From an uncultured Ruminococcus sp. (lineage in GTDB: Bacteria > Bacillota > Clostridia > Oscillospirales > Ruminococcaceae), in NCBI GenBank assembly GCA_934435205.1, contig CAKSAK010000002.1, positions 62,001 to 126,000 of the forward strand: 64,000 nt of DNA, read 5' to 3'. The translations under genes and the position numbers were made by a program. How positions within the stretch are numbered: position 1 is the stretch's first letter; the number at the start of each line of letters is the position of its first letter. A model generated the notes under the pieces. It saw only the letters and a program-made list of their open reading frames with translations. It was not told the DNA's origin and searched no databases. Shown one piece after another: positions 33,226 to 42,057 of this stretch.

Positions 33226-33609
33226 CTATTGTTCTTCGCCGTCTTTCTCTTCTTTTTCTTCTTCGGGCAGAACTTCTTTAAGAAGCTTATTTATCTTTGC
33301 TGAATGCTCGATAGAATTATCTGCGATAAATTTAAGCTCAGGGCATTTTTTAAGCTTCAGCACGTTTGATATCTCTCTTTTGAGAAATCCTGTTGCCGAC
33401 TCAAAGCCCTTAACTGCTTCCTTTGCCTTTTCATAGCCCTCAAAGCTTGAAACATACACCTTGCAGAATGAGCCGTCGCCTGCCACGTCGCAGCGGACGA
33501 TAGTGAGCATATCTCCTCCGTGTATCCTTGGGTCTTTAAGGTCTCTCATTTTGCCCGATATTATTCTTCTTATATCTTCGGACATACGTCCTGCTCTGTA
33601 ACCTGCCAT
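33226..33609 (-). CDS. rbfA: Ribosome-binding factor A
   Basis: A small KH-type factor that helps the 30S subunit mature. Its 127 residues include YRAGRMSEDIRRIISGKMRDLKDPRI and KREISNVLKLKKCPELKFIADNSIEHSAKI, both family signatures. It ends in an acidic tail (EEEKEEKDGEEQ). It follows infB after a 65-bp gap that contains a hairpin, and precedes nrnA by 15 bp. Confidence 0.96.
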   Translation of the reverse strand: MAGYRAGRMSEDIRRIISGKMRDLKDPRIHGGDMLTIVRCDVAGDGSFCKVYVSSFEGYEKAKEAVKGFESATGFLKREISNVLKLKKCPELKFIADNSIEHSAKINKLLKEVLPEEEKEEKDGEEQ

Positions 33610-33639
33610 AATATCTTTATCTCCTGCTTAAATATGCTA

Positions 33640-33665
33640 TTACGGGGCGGCTGTCCGTCCCGTAA
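33640..33665 (-). promoter_or_regulatory. Hairpin in the infB-rbfA gap
   Basis: TTACGGGGCGG pairs with CCGTCCCGTAA (11 bp, one mismatch) around a 4-nt loop. No T run follows, so it is more likely an mRNA stability or processing element than a terminator. Confidence 0.5.
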
Positions 33666-33674
33666 GCATGCTTA

Positions 33675-36191
33675 TCAATCTCTGTATTCTTCCATATAGA
33701 ACGCCTCGAAAATGTCGCCCTCCTTGATATCGGTGAACTTTTCAAGAGTGATACCGCACTCAAAGCCTGCGGCAACTTCCTTAGCGTCGTCCTTAAATCT
33801 CTTAAGGCTTGACATCTTATCCTCGGCGATAACGATGCCGTCTCTTACGACTCTTATCTCGTTATTTCTGCCTACCTTACCGTCAAGAACGTAAGAACCT
33901 GCTACAGTACCAACATTTGATATCTTGTATACCTGTCTTACTTCGATACGGGCTGTTTCCACCTCTCTGTACTTAGGAGCGAGCATACCCTTCATAGCGT
34001 CTGTGATCTCTTCGATCGCATCATAGATTATTCTGTAAAGTCTGATATCAACACCGCTCTGCTCTGCGTTCTGCTTTGCAACAGGGTCAGGACGAACGTT
34101 AAATCCAACGATGATAGCGTTTGAAGCGTTTGCGAGCATAACGTCGCTCTCTGATACTGCACCAACGCCGCCGTGGATGACCTTAACCCTTACCTCGTCA
34201 TTTGAAAGCTTTTCAAGTGACTGCTTAACGGCTTCAACTGAGCCCTGAACGTCAGCCTTGACGATGATAGGAAGCTCCTTCATTTCGCCCTCAGCTATCT
34301 GGCTGAACAGGTTGTCGAGAGTTACCTTCTGATGCTGCTGGAACAGCTCTTCCTTAGCTTCATGCTTTCTCTGCTCAACAAGCTCTCTTGCAAGCTTCTC
34401 GTCTGCAACTGCGTTGAAAACGTCGCCTGCGCTTGGAACTTCGCCCAGACCTGTTATCTCAACAGGTGTTGACGGGCCGGCTTCCTTAATGCTTCTGCCC
34501 TTATCATTTGTCATTGTTCTGATACGTCCTACAGAAGTGCCTGCGATTATAACGTCGCCTGACTTCAAAGTACCGTTCTGCACAAGAAGTGTAGCAACAG
34601 GGCCTTTACCCTTATCAAGTCTGGCCTCGACAACAGTACCTCTTGCAAGTCTGTCAGGGTTAGCTTTAAGCTCCTTGACCTCTGCAACGAGGAGAATGTT
34701 TTCAAGAAGCTCGTCGATACCCATACCGGTCTTTGCGGAAACAGGAACTGCGATAACGTCACCGCCCCATTCCTCGACAACGAGGGACTGCTCTGTGAGC
34801 TGCTGCTTAACTCTGTCAGGGTCTGCGCCTTCTTTATCCATTTTATTGATAGCGACGATTATTGAAACACCTGCTGCCTTTGCGTGGTTGATAGACTCGA
34901 TAGTCTGCGGCATGATACCGTCATCAGCGGCAACAACGAGGATAGCGATATCTGTAACATTCGCACCTCTTGCTCTCATGGCTGTGAAAGCTTCATGACC
35001 AGGAGTATCCAGGAACGTTATCTTCTTGCCCTCATACTCTACCTGATAAGCACCAATATGCTGTGTGATACCGCCTGCCTCAGTGTCAGTAACGTGGGCG
35101 TTTCTTATTCTGTCGAGGATAGATGTCTTACCGTGGTCAACGTGACCCATAACGACAACGACAGGGCATCTTTCCTGCAGGCTCTCCTCTGGATCTTCGT
35201 CAGTTTCGATAAGTCTTTCTTCTATTGTAACGTGTACTTCCTTTTCGACCTTTGCGCCAAGCTCTTCTGCAACAAGTGCGGCGGTATCAAAATCGACCAC
35301 CTCATTGATAGAAGCCATTACGCCAAGACCCATGAGCTTTTTGATGACCTCGGTAGCTGTTACTTTAAGTCTGCTTGCAAGCTCTGAAACAACGATCTCG
35401 TCAGGTATCATGACCTTGAGCTGCTGCTTTCTTGCTCTTTCAAGCTCCAGTCTGCGGAGCTTTTCGCTCTCAGTTTCCTTCTTATGTGAGAACTGCTGTT
35501 TCTTTCTCTGCTGAGATTTCTGAGTGAGCTTCTGCTTCTTTGTGAAGTTATCCTTGTTCTTGTTCTGCTTTGAGTTTGCAAGGTTATCATACTTCTCGTT
35601 ATACTTATCAAGCTCTATATAGCTTCCTCTTGTGTCGATAGTTCTCTGTGTGCCGAACGAATCGTTATCCTCAGAGATAGTATATCCGCCTGAAGCTTCT
35701 TTCTTATCAGAAAAACCGCCAAGCTGCTGACGAACGCCATGCTCTTTCTTCTTTGCAGGCTTCTGTGGAGCAGGCTGCTTTTTCTTCTGCTCAGGTGCAG
35801 GCTGTTTTGTTTCGACCTTGACCTCCGGCTTCTTTTCCGCCTTTGGCTCTGCCTTAGGCTCAGGCTTTGCTTCCGCCTTTGGAGCCGGCTTAGGCTCTGG
35901 TTTCTTTTCAGCCTTTTTCTCCTTCTTCTCAGCCTTTGCAGGCTTTTTATCTGCCTTCTTTTCTTCCTTGGCAGGCTTTACGTTATTTGCATAGAAAGCG
36001 TCAAAGCTGTCCACCTGATTGTTCTGTGTATAATACTCCAGAACATAGGAGATCTCCTCAGGGGTAAGCACTGACTGTGTTTTCTTTGGCTCTCCGCCGA
36101 GCTTGCCAAGACACTCGATAAGGTCGTTATTTGTAACTTTCAGATCCTTAGCCATATCGCTAAGCTTATATTTAGTTGTTTTCATACTCAT
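33675..36191 (-). CDS. infB: Translation initiation factor IF-2
   Basis: The GTPase that brings initiator tRNA to the 30S subunit. Its 838 residues comprise an N-terminal IF2N domain (KYKLSDMAKDLKVTNNDLIECL), a low-complexity Lys/Pro/Ala/Glu stretch (about 75-150), a second IF2N domain (VSELASRLKVTATEVIKKLMGLG), and the G domain with VVVMGHVDHGKTSILD, DTPGHEAFTAMR and NKMDKEG, followed by domains II-IV. AGGAGGT lies 12 nt before the first ATG. Normal size and order; it is part of the nusA operon. Confidence 0.98.
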   Translation of the reverse strand: MSMKTTKYKLSDMAKDLKVTNNDLIECLGKLGGEPKKTQSVLTPEEISYVLEYYTQNNQVDSFDAFYANNVKPAKEEKKADKKPAKAEKKEKKAEKKPEPKPAPKAEAKPEPKAEPKAEKKPEVKVETKQPAPEQKKKQPAPQKPAKKKEHGVRQQLGGFSDKKEASGGYTISEDNDSFGTQRTIDTRGSYIELDKYNEKYDNLANSKQNKNKDNFTKKQKLTQKSQQRKKQQFSHKKETESEKLRRLELERARKQQLKVMIPDEIVVSELASRLKVTATEVIKKLMGLGVMASINEVVDFDTAALVAEELGAKVEKEVHVTIEERLIETDEDPEESLQERCPVVVVMGHVDHGKTSILDRIRNAHVTDTEAGGITQHIGAYQVEYEGKKITFLDTPGHEAFTAMRARGANVTDIAILVVAADDGIMPQTIESINHAKAAGVSIIVAINKMDKEGADPDRVKQQLTEQSLVVEEWGGDVIAVPVSAKTGMGIDELLENILLVAEVKELKANPDRLARGTVVEARLDKGKGPVATLLVQNGTLKSGDVIIAGTSVGRIRTMTNDKGRSIKEAGPSTPVEITGLGEVPSAGDVFNAVADEKLARELVEQRKHEAKEELFQQHQKVTLDNLFSQIAEGEMKELPIIVKADVQGSVEAVKQSLEKLSNDEVRVKVIHGGVGAVSESDVMLANASNAIIVGFNVRPDPVAKQNAEQSGVDIRLYRIIYDAIEEITDAMKGMLAPKYREVETARIEVRQVYKISNVGTVAGSYVLDGKVGRNNEIRVVRDGIVIAEDKMSSLKRFKDDAKEVAAGFECGITLEKFTDIKEGDIFEAFYMEEYRD

Positions 36192-36219
36192 AGGCTGTAA
36201 AATACCTCCTCAATAAATG

Positions 36220-36552
36220 CTAAATGCTATAAAATTCATTTTCGTCTATAGGGATCTCCTCAAGCCCTTTGGCGCAAGCCTTTGCGAAGCCTCCCTCGCA
36301 AATAGCGATAACGCCTGTTCTTTTGCCAAGACCGAAATGGATATCGTCCATTGTCATGCCAAGGCTGTAAAGCTTTATCCCGTTTTTGTAGCAGTTGAAC
36401 TTTATCTCTTTAAGAGATCTAGGTGAAAAATCCGTTGCCGCAAACACTGCGCAGGCTTTGCCTGTATTGCAGGCGTCCTTCACCATATCCATACCCATTA
36501 CAAGCTTTCCTGCTTTTCTGCACATTGTAACAAGCCCTATTTTATTATTCAT
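36220..36552 (-). CDS. ylxQ: YlxQ, L7Ae-family RNA-binding protein
   Basis: A 110-residue protein of the ribosomal L7Ae/L30e/S12e fold (KIGLVTMCRKAGKLVMGMDMVKDA, FAATDFSPRSLKEIKFNCYKN, IHFGLGKRTGVIAICEGGFAKA). YlxQ-type proteins are thought to bind kink-turn RNAs; their physiological role is not well defined. It overlaps the ylxR gene by 8 bp and lies between ylxR and infB, the conserved Firmicutes order. Confidence 0.93.
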   Translation of the reverse strand: MNNKIGLVTMCRKAGKLVMGMDMVKDACNTGKACAVFAATDFSPRSLKEIKFNCYKNGIKLYSLGMTMDDIHFGLGKRTGVIAICEGGFAKACAKGLEEIPIDENEFYSI

Positions 36553-36817
36553 TTTCCCTAAGCTCGCCCTCCATGCTGTTATATATATCCTCGCTTATCA
36601 TGCAGGAAAAGCTTCTTTCAAACTTTCTTGCTTTTCTTGCTTTCTCAAAGCACTCGACGCTTTTGCATATATAAGCGCCTCTGCCTGATTTTTTGCCTGT
36701 GAGGTCAAGGGAGATATCCCCCTCTTTTGACTTCACCACTCTGATAAGCTCTCTCTTGGGTCTCATTTCACCGCACCCAAGACACATTCTCATTGGTATC
36801 TTCTTAGTTTTCATCAT
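36545..36817 (-). CDS. ylxR: YlxR/RnpM family protein
   Basis: A 90-residue DUF448 protein with the signature PMRMCLGCGEMRPKRELIRVV and GRGAYICKSVECFEKARKARKFERSF. Members bind RNA and have been reported to modulate RNase P. The gene overlaps nusA by 14 bp and ylxQ by 8 bp, implying tight co-translation. Confidence 0.95.
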   Translation of the reverse strand: MMKTKKIPMRMCLGCGEMRPKRELIRVVKSKEGDISLDLTGKKSGRGAYICKSVECFEKARKARKFERSFSCMISEDIYNSMEGELRENE

Positions 36818-37892
36818 CGGCAGCCTCAGCCTTTTCAGAGCTTTCGGATACGATATCTATTTTATAGCCTGTCAGACCTGCGGCAAGCTTTGCGTTCTGA
36901 CCCTTGTTACCGATAGCAAGTGAGAGCTGGTTATCAGGAACAGTAACACGGCACTCTCTTACGCCCTCCTCTTCGCTGAGAACAACGTTTATTACCTCAG
37001 CCGGAGCAAGAGCCTTTGCGATAAACTGAGCAGGGTCTTCGCACCAATTGATAACGTCTATCTTCTCGCCCTTAAGCTCATTCACAACAGAAGTTATTCT
37101 TGACTTTCTAGGACCGATACAAGCGCCTACAGCGTCAACATTAGGGTCCTTTGAATAAACAGCTATCTTGCTTCTTGCGCCTGCAACTCTTGAAATAGCC
37201 TTTACTTCAACAGTGCCGTCTGCTATCTCAGGAACTTCAAGCTCGAAAAGTCTTTTAACAAGCTCTCTGTGAGTTCTTGATATCTTGATAGAAGGCTTTC
37301 TGTCAGGATTTGCGATACCCACAACATATACCTTAACGATATCTCCTGCCTTAAGTGTTTCTCCCGGTATCTGCTCGTTTCTTACAAGATAAACTTCGTT
37401 CTTGTCGATAGTAAGTATAGCGTTCTGAGTAGCTGGCTCGACCTTCTGGACTGTGGCAGAAACGCACTCATGCTCCTTATCGTGATACTGCTCGATAAGT
37501 CTTGCTCTTTCAAAATCCTTGATATCGTGCTTGATAGACTGCTTTGCATTCTGAGCGGCAACTCTGCCGAACTTTGCAGGGTCGAGAGGTATCTCCACCA
37601 TATCGCCCACCTTGATGTTAGGGTCATAGGTCTTTGCCTCGTCCAGAAAGATCTCATTGTCAGGGTCGTCAACATACATAACGTCCATAACTTCCTTGAG
37701 TATCCTTATATCGAGCTTTCCTGTAACAGGGTCGATATCCACTCTGATATTCTCGCAGTAAGGATAATCCTTCTTGATAGCCTTTTCGATACCTGATTTT
37801 ATTTTCTCGATAAGTATATCACTGCCAATATTATTTTCCTTTTCCAAATCTGTCAGAGCTTCAAAAAATTTGCTGGTCATTTCCTTATTCAT
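36804..37892 (-). CDS. nusA: Transcription elongation/termination factor NusA
   Basis: Binds RNA polymerase and controls pausing, termination and antitermination. About 362 residues: N-terminal polymerase-binding domain, S1 domain (TVQKVEPATQNAILTIDKNEVYLVRNEQIPGE), and KH domains (VGACIGPRKSRITSVVNELKGEKIDVI; LSLAIGNKGQNAKLAAGLTGYKIDI). It ends with a short acidic tail and lacks the C-terminal repeats of proteobacterial NusA, as usual in Firmicutes. ATG 37892 is used because AAAGGA lies 11 nt before it. It is second in the operon, after rimP. Confidence 0.97.
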   Translation of the reverse strand: MNKEMTSKFFEALTDLEKENNIGSDILIEKIKSGIEKAIKKDYPYCENIRVDIDPVTGKLDIRILKEVMDVMYVDDPDNEIFLDEAKTYDPNIKVGDMVEIPLDPAKFGRVAAQNAKQSIKHDIKDFERARLIEQYHDKEHECVSATVQKVEPATQNAILTIDKNEVYLVRNEQIPGETLKAGDIVKVYVVGIANPDRKPSIKISRTHRELVKRLFELEVPEIADGTVEVKAISRVAGARSKIAVYSKDPNVDAVGACIGPRKSRITSVVNELKGEKIDVINWCEDPAQFIAKALAPAEVINVVLSEEEGVRECRVTVPDNQLSLAIGNKGQNAKLAAGLTGYKIDIVSESSEKAEAADDEN

Positions 37893-37953
37893 TTTCTGAT
37901 CAATCCTTTCATACTTGATTCGGGCTTTGCCCATGTTTATTAAATTTCTTCAT

Positions 37954-38448
37954 TCAGAACAGGTCTGCGTCATCATTGAGCTTTACATAAGCACAATCTG
38001 CAAGCTTGAACTCCACATTCTCCACGCCGTTCATATCCTCGTCCAGCTTCTGACAAAGTATCTTATCCTTGTCATATCCCACAAGACCCACAACGAACTC
38101 TTTTTCACCGTTTTCGTCAGGTCTTATGAGCCTTACTCTTATAACGTCGCCAATGCAGACTTCAAAATGCTCGGGTCTTCTAAGCTCTCTGCCAAGTCCG
38201 GGACTTCCGCACTCCAGCACATAGCTCTGAGATATAGGGTCTGCCTCGTCAAGCGCCTTGTTCATCGGTCTTGTGAAGGCTTCGCAATCGTCCATATCTA
38301 TGCCGCCGTCCTTGTCGATAAGCACCCTGAGGTACCACGTTGCTCCCTCCTTTTCAAACCTTACGTCCCAAAGGAAAAAGCCAAGCTCGTCTGCGATAGG
38401 CTGTGCAAGCTCTCTTACCTTTTCTACCGTAGTTTTCTTTACTTCCAT
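37954..38448 (-). CDS. rimP: Ribosome maturation factor RimP
   Basis: A 30S assembly factor. Its 164 residues include VRELAQPIADELGFFLWDVRFEKEGATWYLRVLIDKDGGIDMDDCE and YVLECGSPGLGRELRRPEHF, both diagnostic of the family. The ribosome binding site is GGAGGTG. It is the first gene of the nusA-infB operon and lies behind a leader with a terminator-like hairpin. Confidence 0.96.
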   Translation of the reverse strand: MEVKKTTVEKVRELAQPIADELGFFLWDVRFEKEGATWYLRVLIDKDGGIDMDDCEAFTRPMNKALDEADPISQSYVLECGSPGLGRELRRPEHFEVCIGDVIRVRLIRPDENGEKEFVVGLVGYDKDKILCQKLDEDMNGVENVEFKLADCAYVKLNDDADLF

Positions 38449-38521
38449 ACAGCACCTCCGTTAATGCTTTTCATAACAACGCCTGACGGCTTTGCCTGAA
38501 AAAAAGCCCCATACAAAACCA

Positions 38522-38549
38522 AAAGACCGGAAGTCAAGTTCCAGTCTTT
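38522..38549 (-). terminator. Terminator-like hairpin in the rimP-nusA leader (possible attenuator)
   Basis: On the minus strand AAAGACTGGAA pairs with TTCCGGTCTTT (one G-T pair), followed by TGGTTTTG. It lies about 15-42 nt downstream of the predicted transcription start, inside the leader of the operon. Confidence 0.65.
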
Positions 38550-38570
38550 CATTAAAAGCCTATTGTAATT

Positions 38571-38599
38571 ATTATACCACACAAAACAGTTTTTTGCAA
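38571..38599 (-). promoter_or_regulatory. Promoter of the rimP-nusA-infB operon
   Basis: On the minus strand TTGCAA (38599-38594) and TATAAT (38576-38571), preceded by TGG, are spaced by 17 bp. Confidence 0.85.
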
Positions 38600-38662
38600 G
38601 GACATTCAAAAGTTTTTAATGAAAAGAATTAAATATTATGTTAATAGTCTGTAAACATTCCG

Positions 38663-39061
38663 TCAACTGACATTCTTTTCATTTTCTTCGGGAGTATCCT
38701 TGGGGTTTGCTTTTGTTTTATCAATGGGTTTCTTCACTGTTCCCTCTACAAAATCGAGAGGAACGGTGAACATTATGCCCGTATTAGGCTGAGATAAATC
38801 GCCCACTGTATTATAAACTATTTTTCGTGCGGTATCGAGCTGATCGTTCTTTATTACCGACAGGATAGTTCTGTTATCCTCGTCACCGCTGAAAAGGCCT
38901 CGGATAGAGGAGCTGAGAAAGCTGCTGTCAAGCCTTGAAAGGGTCATTGCCATACCTGACGACTCGATTATAGTCGCACCCTTTATGCCTGCCGCTGAAA
39001 GTCCCTCCAGCAGATAGTCAAGCACGTCTGTTTTATTAAGGATTATGACCAGAAGTTTCAC
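38663..39061 (-). CDS. PII-like signalling protein (tentative)
   Basis: A 132-residue soluble protein. The first 110 residues have the alternating pattern of the PII ferredoxin-like fold (MKLLVIILNKTDVLDYLLEGLSAAGIKG, NRTILSVIKNDQLDTARKIVYNTVG, GIMFTVPLDFVEG), and the C-terminus is a disordered Lys/Glu tail. The PII uridylylation Tyr loop is not recognisable. The gene follows the LCP-like gene by about 40 bp and may be co-transcribed with it. Function unknown. Confidence 0.6.
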   Translation of the reverse strand: MKLLVIILNKTDVLDYLLEGLSAAGIKGATIIESSGMAMTLSRLDSSFLSSSIRGLFSGDEDNRTILSVIKNDQLDTARKIVYNTVGDLSQPNTGIMFTVPLDFVEGTVKKPIDKTKANPKDTPEENEKNVS

Positions 39062-39100
39062 GTTATATCGCCCCCTGTTAAAATTTCAGCCATTACGTTT

Positions 39101-40018
39101 TTACTTCTCCGCTGCTGACGGCGCAGTATCTTTTAGCATCGTCTGAACGCTCTCCTTGAACTTATCAGACACCTTAAAGTGAGAATCGTCCGTCCACTCG
39201 CCCTCCGGCACAAGAGCTTCTGCAGGAGTAAGGTTCTGATCCAGCATATCCTTGAGATATGACTTTTCTTCCTTATACTGTGCACTTGTCCAATCGGTAT
39301 CACTGTTTGCGGTAAAGATATTATAGAAGTTATCAAGATTATCCTTAGTGATATTCGTCTGCTGGAAAGCGTTGTTTATAAGCATTGTCACCGCTGTTCC
39401 AAGAAACTTCATATTACCGTTCCTGCCCTCTTTGAAAACAGGGTACTGGCAGATAAGTCTTATCTGATGACCGCTGAGGTTGGTCAGCTCTCCGCTTGGG
39501 ATAGCGATATCGTTCTCGTTATTATCCTGAGAGAGATAGTAAAGCTCCTCATCAGGAGTATATGTAATTCCGCCCACAATATCCGCCGCATTCTCGAATG
39601 CGTCATTTGTGAGAGAAACGTAATTGTCTATGGTGATACCGAAAGTGTCTGCAACGGCGGCTTCAAGCTTCACCATGCCGCCCTCTTCGTGTATCTCACG
39701 CATTGTCTGGCTTCCGCTCACTGTGAACGCTGAAACAGGCATTATAATTATCTTCTTTGCGTCCGGTGCAACTCTTATGACTGTTGCGTCTGCAAGAACG
39801 CCCTTGCTGTTCACTCTTGCAAAAAGGGTATTATAAACAGGGCTTTTTATACCTGCGTCGCTGTCGCTGTCATCATTGCCGATAACGCCAAACTCTCTGA
39901 GGGCATACAGTGCAAGCATGCCGATAACAAAGAGGAATATTATCATCGTTATGAAGTAGACCAGAGCGATAGGAGCCTGAGATCTTCTTTTTTTCTTGTG
40001 AGCTTTCGTCTGAGCCAT
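39101..40018 (-). CDS. LytR-CpsA-Psr-like membrane protein, probably degenerate
   Basis: A 305-residue protein with a basic cytoplasmic end, one membrane segment (ALVYFITMIIFLFVIGMLALYAL) and an extracytoplasmic domain. The stretch VKLEAAVADTFGITIDNYVSLTNDAFENAADIVGGITY matches the LCP core, a family that attaches teichoic acids or polysaccharides to peptidoglycan. The family's first catalytic Arg (normally in an RDT-like motif before this core) is missing: here the equivalent reads MPVSAFT. The later Arg cluster is also poor. It may therefore bind a lipid-linked polymer without transferring it. Ribosome binding site AAGGAGA. Confidence 0.7.
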   Translation of the reverse strand: MAQTKAHKKKRRSQAPIALVYFITMIIFLFVIGMLALYALREFGVIGNDDSDSDAGIKSPVYNTLFARVNSKGVLADATVIRVAPDAKKIIIMPVSAFTVSGSQTMREIHEEGGMVKLEAAVADTFGITIDNYVSLTNDAFENAADIVGGITYTPDEELYYLSQDNNENDIAIPSGELTNLSGHQIRLICQYPVFKEGRNGNMKFLGTAVTMLINNAFQQTNITKDNLDNFYNIFTANSDTDWTSAQYKEEKSYLKDMLDQNLTPAEALVPEGEWTDDSHFKVSDKFKESVQTMLKDTAPSAAEK

Positions 40019-40140
40019 GTTATTGATCTCCTTACTTTCAAATATATACAGGCAGGCATACTGTCCGCCATATTTTCATATATAAACTTTTTCGGAAAAA
40101 TTCTCGAAAACTATTGAACAATTTGCAATTTAGGTGTAAA

Positions 40141-40737
40141 CTAAATAGGACGGCTGTCTGAGTCTGAGTCGATATAAAAAACAGGATTATCGTCAAGGCA
40201 TATGATATTCAGCGTAAGGCCTGCACGCTTTGCCATGTTTATGGTCTGCAAAGTGCCTGAGCCTTTGGCTTTCTCTTTTATGACCCCGATCAGACGTGAG
40301 GAATGTTCCACCATAAAGCTGTTTCGCTTTTTATAACAGCCGCTTTCATACTTGGGGCTTGTTATCACGACCGCACTGCATGAGTTCAATATAAGAGAAT
40401 ATGTATAACTGTCCAAGGGCGTTTTCATCTCTGTACGCTGACCTGCATAGGGCAGAACGCACACGAGCTTCATATCCTTATATTCAGGCTGAGCCGAAAG
40501 GCTGTGGACTATCTCAGCACAGCGCAGGTCGATACCTTTTGACATACCTGATATAAAAGTACGGCAGCCTTCGTTATATGCTTCCTTTATCATAAGAACG
40601 AGCATACTCAGGAGATTTTTCATGCCCTGCTTATGGACATCACCGCCGAAAGGCAGATCCCTGTCCCTATGACCTGTAAAGCAGCAAGAGGTATCTCGGT
40701 TGCAGAAAAATTCTTCTGCGGGGACGATATTACTCAC
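40141..40737 (-). CDS. SLOG-family protein (DUF1273/YpsA-like)
   Basis: A 198-residue cytoplasmic protein with CCFTGHRDRDLPFGGD near the N-terminus and FISGMSKGIDLRCAEIV, features of the DprA-like Rossmann/SLOG superfamily that binds nucleotide-derived ligands. The start is GTG 40737, seven bases after AGGAGG; a longer frame would run through the promoter at 40786-40814, and ATG 40776 lies almost at the transcription start without a ribosome binding site. It is transcribed divergently from the alanine racemase gene. Function not known. Confidence 0.82.
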   Translation of the reverse strand: MSNIVPAEEFFCNRDTSCCFTGHRDRDLPFGGDVHKQGMKNLLSMLVLMIKEAYNEGCRTFISGMSKGIDLRCAEIVHSLSAQPEYKDMKLVCVLPYAGQRTEMKTPLDSYTYSLILNSCSAVVITSPKYESGCYKKRNSFMVEHSSRLIGVIKEKAKGSGTLQTINMAKRAGLTLNIICLDDNPVFYIDSDSDSRPI

Positions 40738-40785
40738 ATCAAAGCCTCCTGAAAGATTTGGCGACACAATGCCCATGATAAGAAC

Positions 40786-40814
40786 ATTATAACACATTGA
40801 TTTATCTTTTTCAA
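40786..40814 (-). promoter_or_regulatory. Promoter of the SLOG-family gene
   Basis: On the minus strand TTGAAA (40814-40809) and TATAAT (40791-40786) are spaced by 17 bp. Confidence 0.8.
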
Positions 40815-40877
40815 TAGAAAATGACAAATATTTTGTGCAAAGGCACAATTATAAAACCGAAAGGGAAGAAAAATAAA

Positions 40878-42041
40878 ATGGATTTTTTGAAGAGAGCGTG
40901 GGCTGAGGTAGATCTTGACAGCATTGAATACAATCTGAAAGAATACCGCAGGCTCATAGGGGAAAAAACTGAGATAATGTGCGTTGTAAAAGCTAGCTGC
41001 TACGGACATTTTGACAACGGGGTAGTTCCGTTTCTTGAAAACGAGATGAACGTACACTGGTTTGCGGTATCCAACATACACGAAGCCCACAGGCTCAGGG
41101 ATATGGGCATAAAGGGCGAGATACTCATTTTGGGCTACACTCCTCCTGAGAACGCAGGCTGGCTCACAAAGCTTGACATCATTCAGGCCTGCACAGAGCT
41201 TTCATATGCAAAAGCGCTTTCAGAAAACGCTGATGGCAAGGTACGCATACACGCCGCTATCGACACGGGCATGACGAGGATAGGGCTTCATGGGGAAACT
41301 GACAAGATATACGGCGAGCTTAAAGAGATATCACAGCTTAAAAACATTGCGCTTGAGGGCATTTTCACCCACTATGCGGTGGCTGACAGTCTGAGAGAGC
41401 AGGACGAGGAATACACAAAGGCGCAGACGGAGAAGATACTTGCCGTTGCTGACAAATGCGAAGCAGAGGGGCTTCACCTTGAAAAGGTGCATTTTCTCAA
41501 CTCAGCCGGCGGAGTATACTATTATAATGAGAGAAGCTCTCTTGCAAGGCTTGGAATAATACTTTACGGACTTTATCCTGACCCTGCAAAGGCTCTGCCT
41601 TTTGAGCCAAGGCCTGCTATGGAATTTAAGGCGGCTGTTGCGCAGGTGAAATACATAGACAATGGCACTGACGTAAGCTACGGCAGGACTTACACTGCAA
41701 ATGGCAAAGTAAAGCTTGCAACTGTTACGGCAGGCTATGCAGACGGATATCCCAGGGCGCTTTCAAACAAGGGATATGTGCTTATCCACGGAAAGAAATG
41801 CCCTATTGCAGGCAGGATATGTATGGATCAGTTCATGTGTGATGTAACTGAGGTAGAGGACGTAAAGGCAGGGGACGAGGCTGTTCTCATAGGCGCACAG
41901 GGTGATGAGAGGATAACCGCCGACGATATCGGCAGAATGACCGGAACTATAGGCTATGAGATAGTTTGCGGAATATCTGCAAGAGTGCCGAGAGTTATCT
42001 CACGCCACGGAGAGCAGACGGCTGTTCTTGAAATAGAATAA
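40878..42041 (+). CDS. alr: Alanine racemase
   Basis: A PLP enzyme that makes D-alanine for peptidoglycan. About 387 residues. The PLP lysine is in IMCVVKASCYGHF (Lys38; usual motif VVKANAYGHG), the barrel has FTHYAVADS and HFLNSAGGVYY, the second catalytic base is the Tyr in DVSYGRTY, and the C-terminal domain has AGYADGYPRALSNKG and GRICMDQFMCDVT. The Asn-Ala to Ser-Cys change next to the PLP lysine is unusual, and a serine racemase of similar fold is an alternative. ATG 40878 follows AAAGGGAAG. The amidohydrolase gene starts 16 bp after its stop. Confidence 0.92.
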   Translation: MDFLKRAWAEVDLDSIEYNLKEYRRLIGEKTEIMCVVKASCYGHFDNGVVPFLENEMNVHWFAVSNIHEAHRLRDMGIKGEILILGYTPPENAGWLTKLDIIQACTELSYAKALSENADGKVRIHAAIDTGMTRIGLHGETDKIYGELKEISQLKNIALEGIFTHYAVADSLREQDEEYTKAQTEKILAVADKCEAEGLHLEKVHFLNSAGGVYYYNERSSLARLGIILYGLYPDPAKALPFEPRPAMEFKAAVAQVKYIDNGTDVSYGRTYTANGKVKLATVTAGYADGYPRALSNKGYVLIHGKKCPIAGRICMDQFMCDVTEVEDVKAGDEAVLIGAQGDERITADDIGRMTGTIGYEIVCGISARVPRVISRHGEQTAVLEIE

Positions 42042-42057
42042 GGGAGGATAAAAATCC

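Noticed and set aside
34414..34998. 194-codon open frame opposite infB
   Set aside because: Antisense shadow of a strongly conserved GTPase domain; no ribosome binding site or domain.
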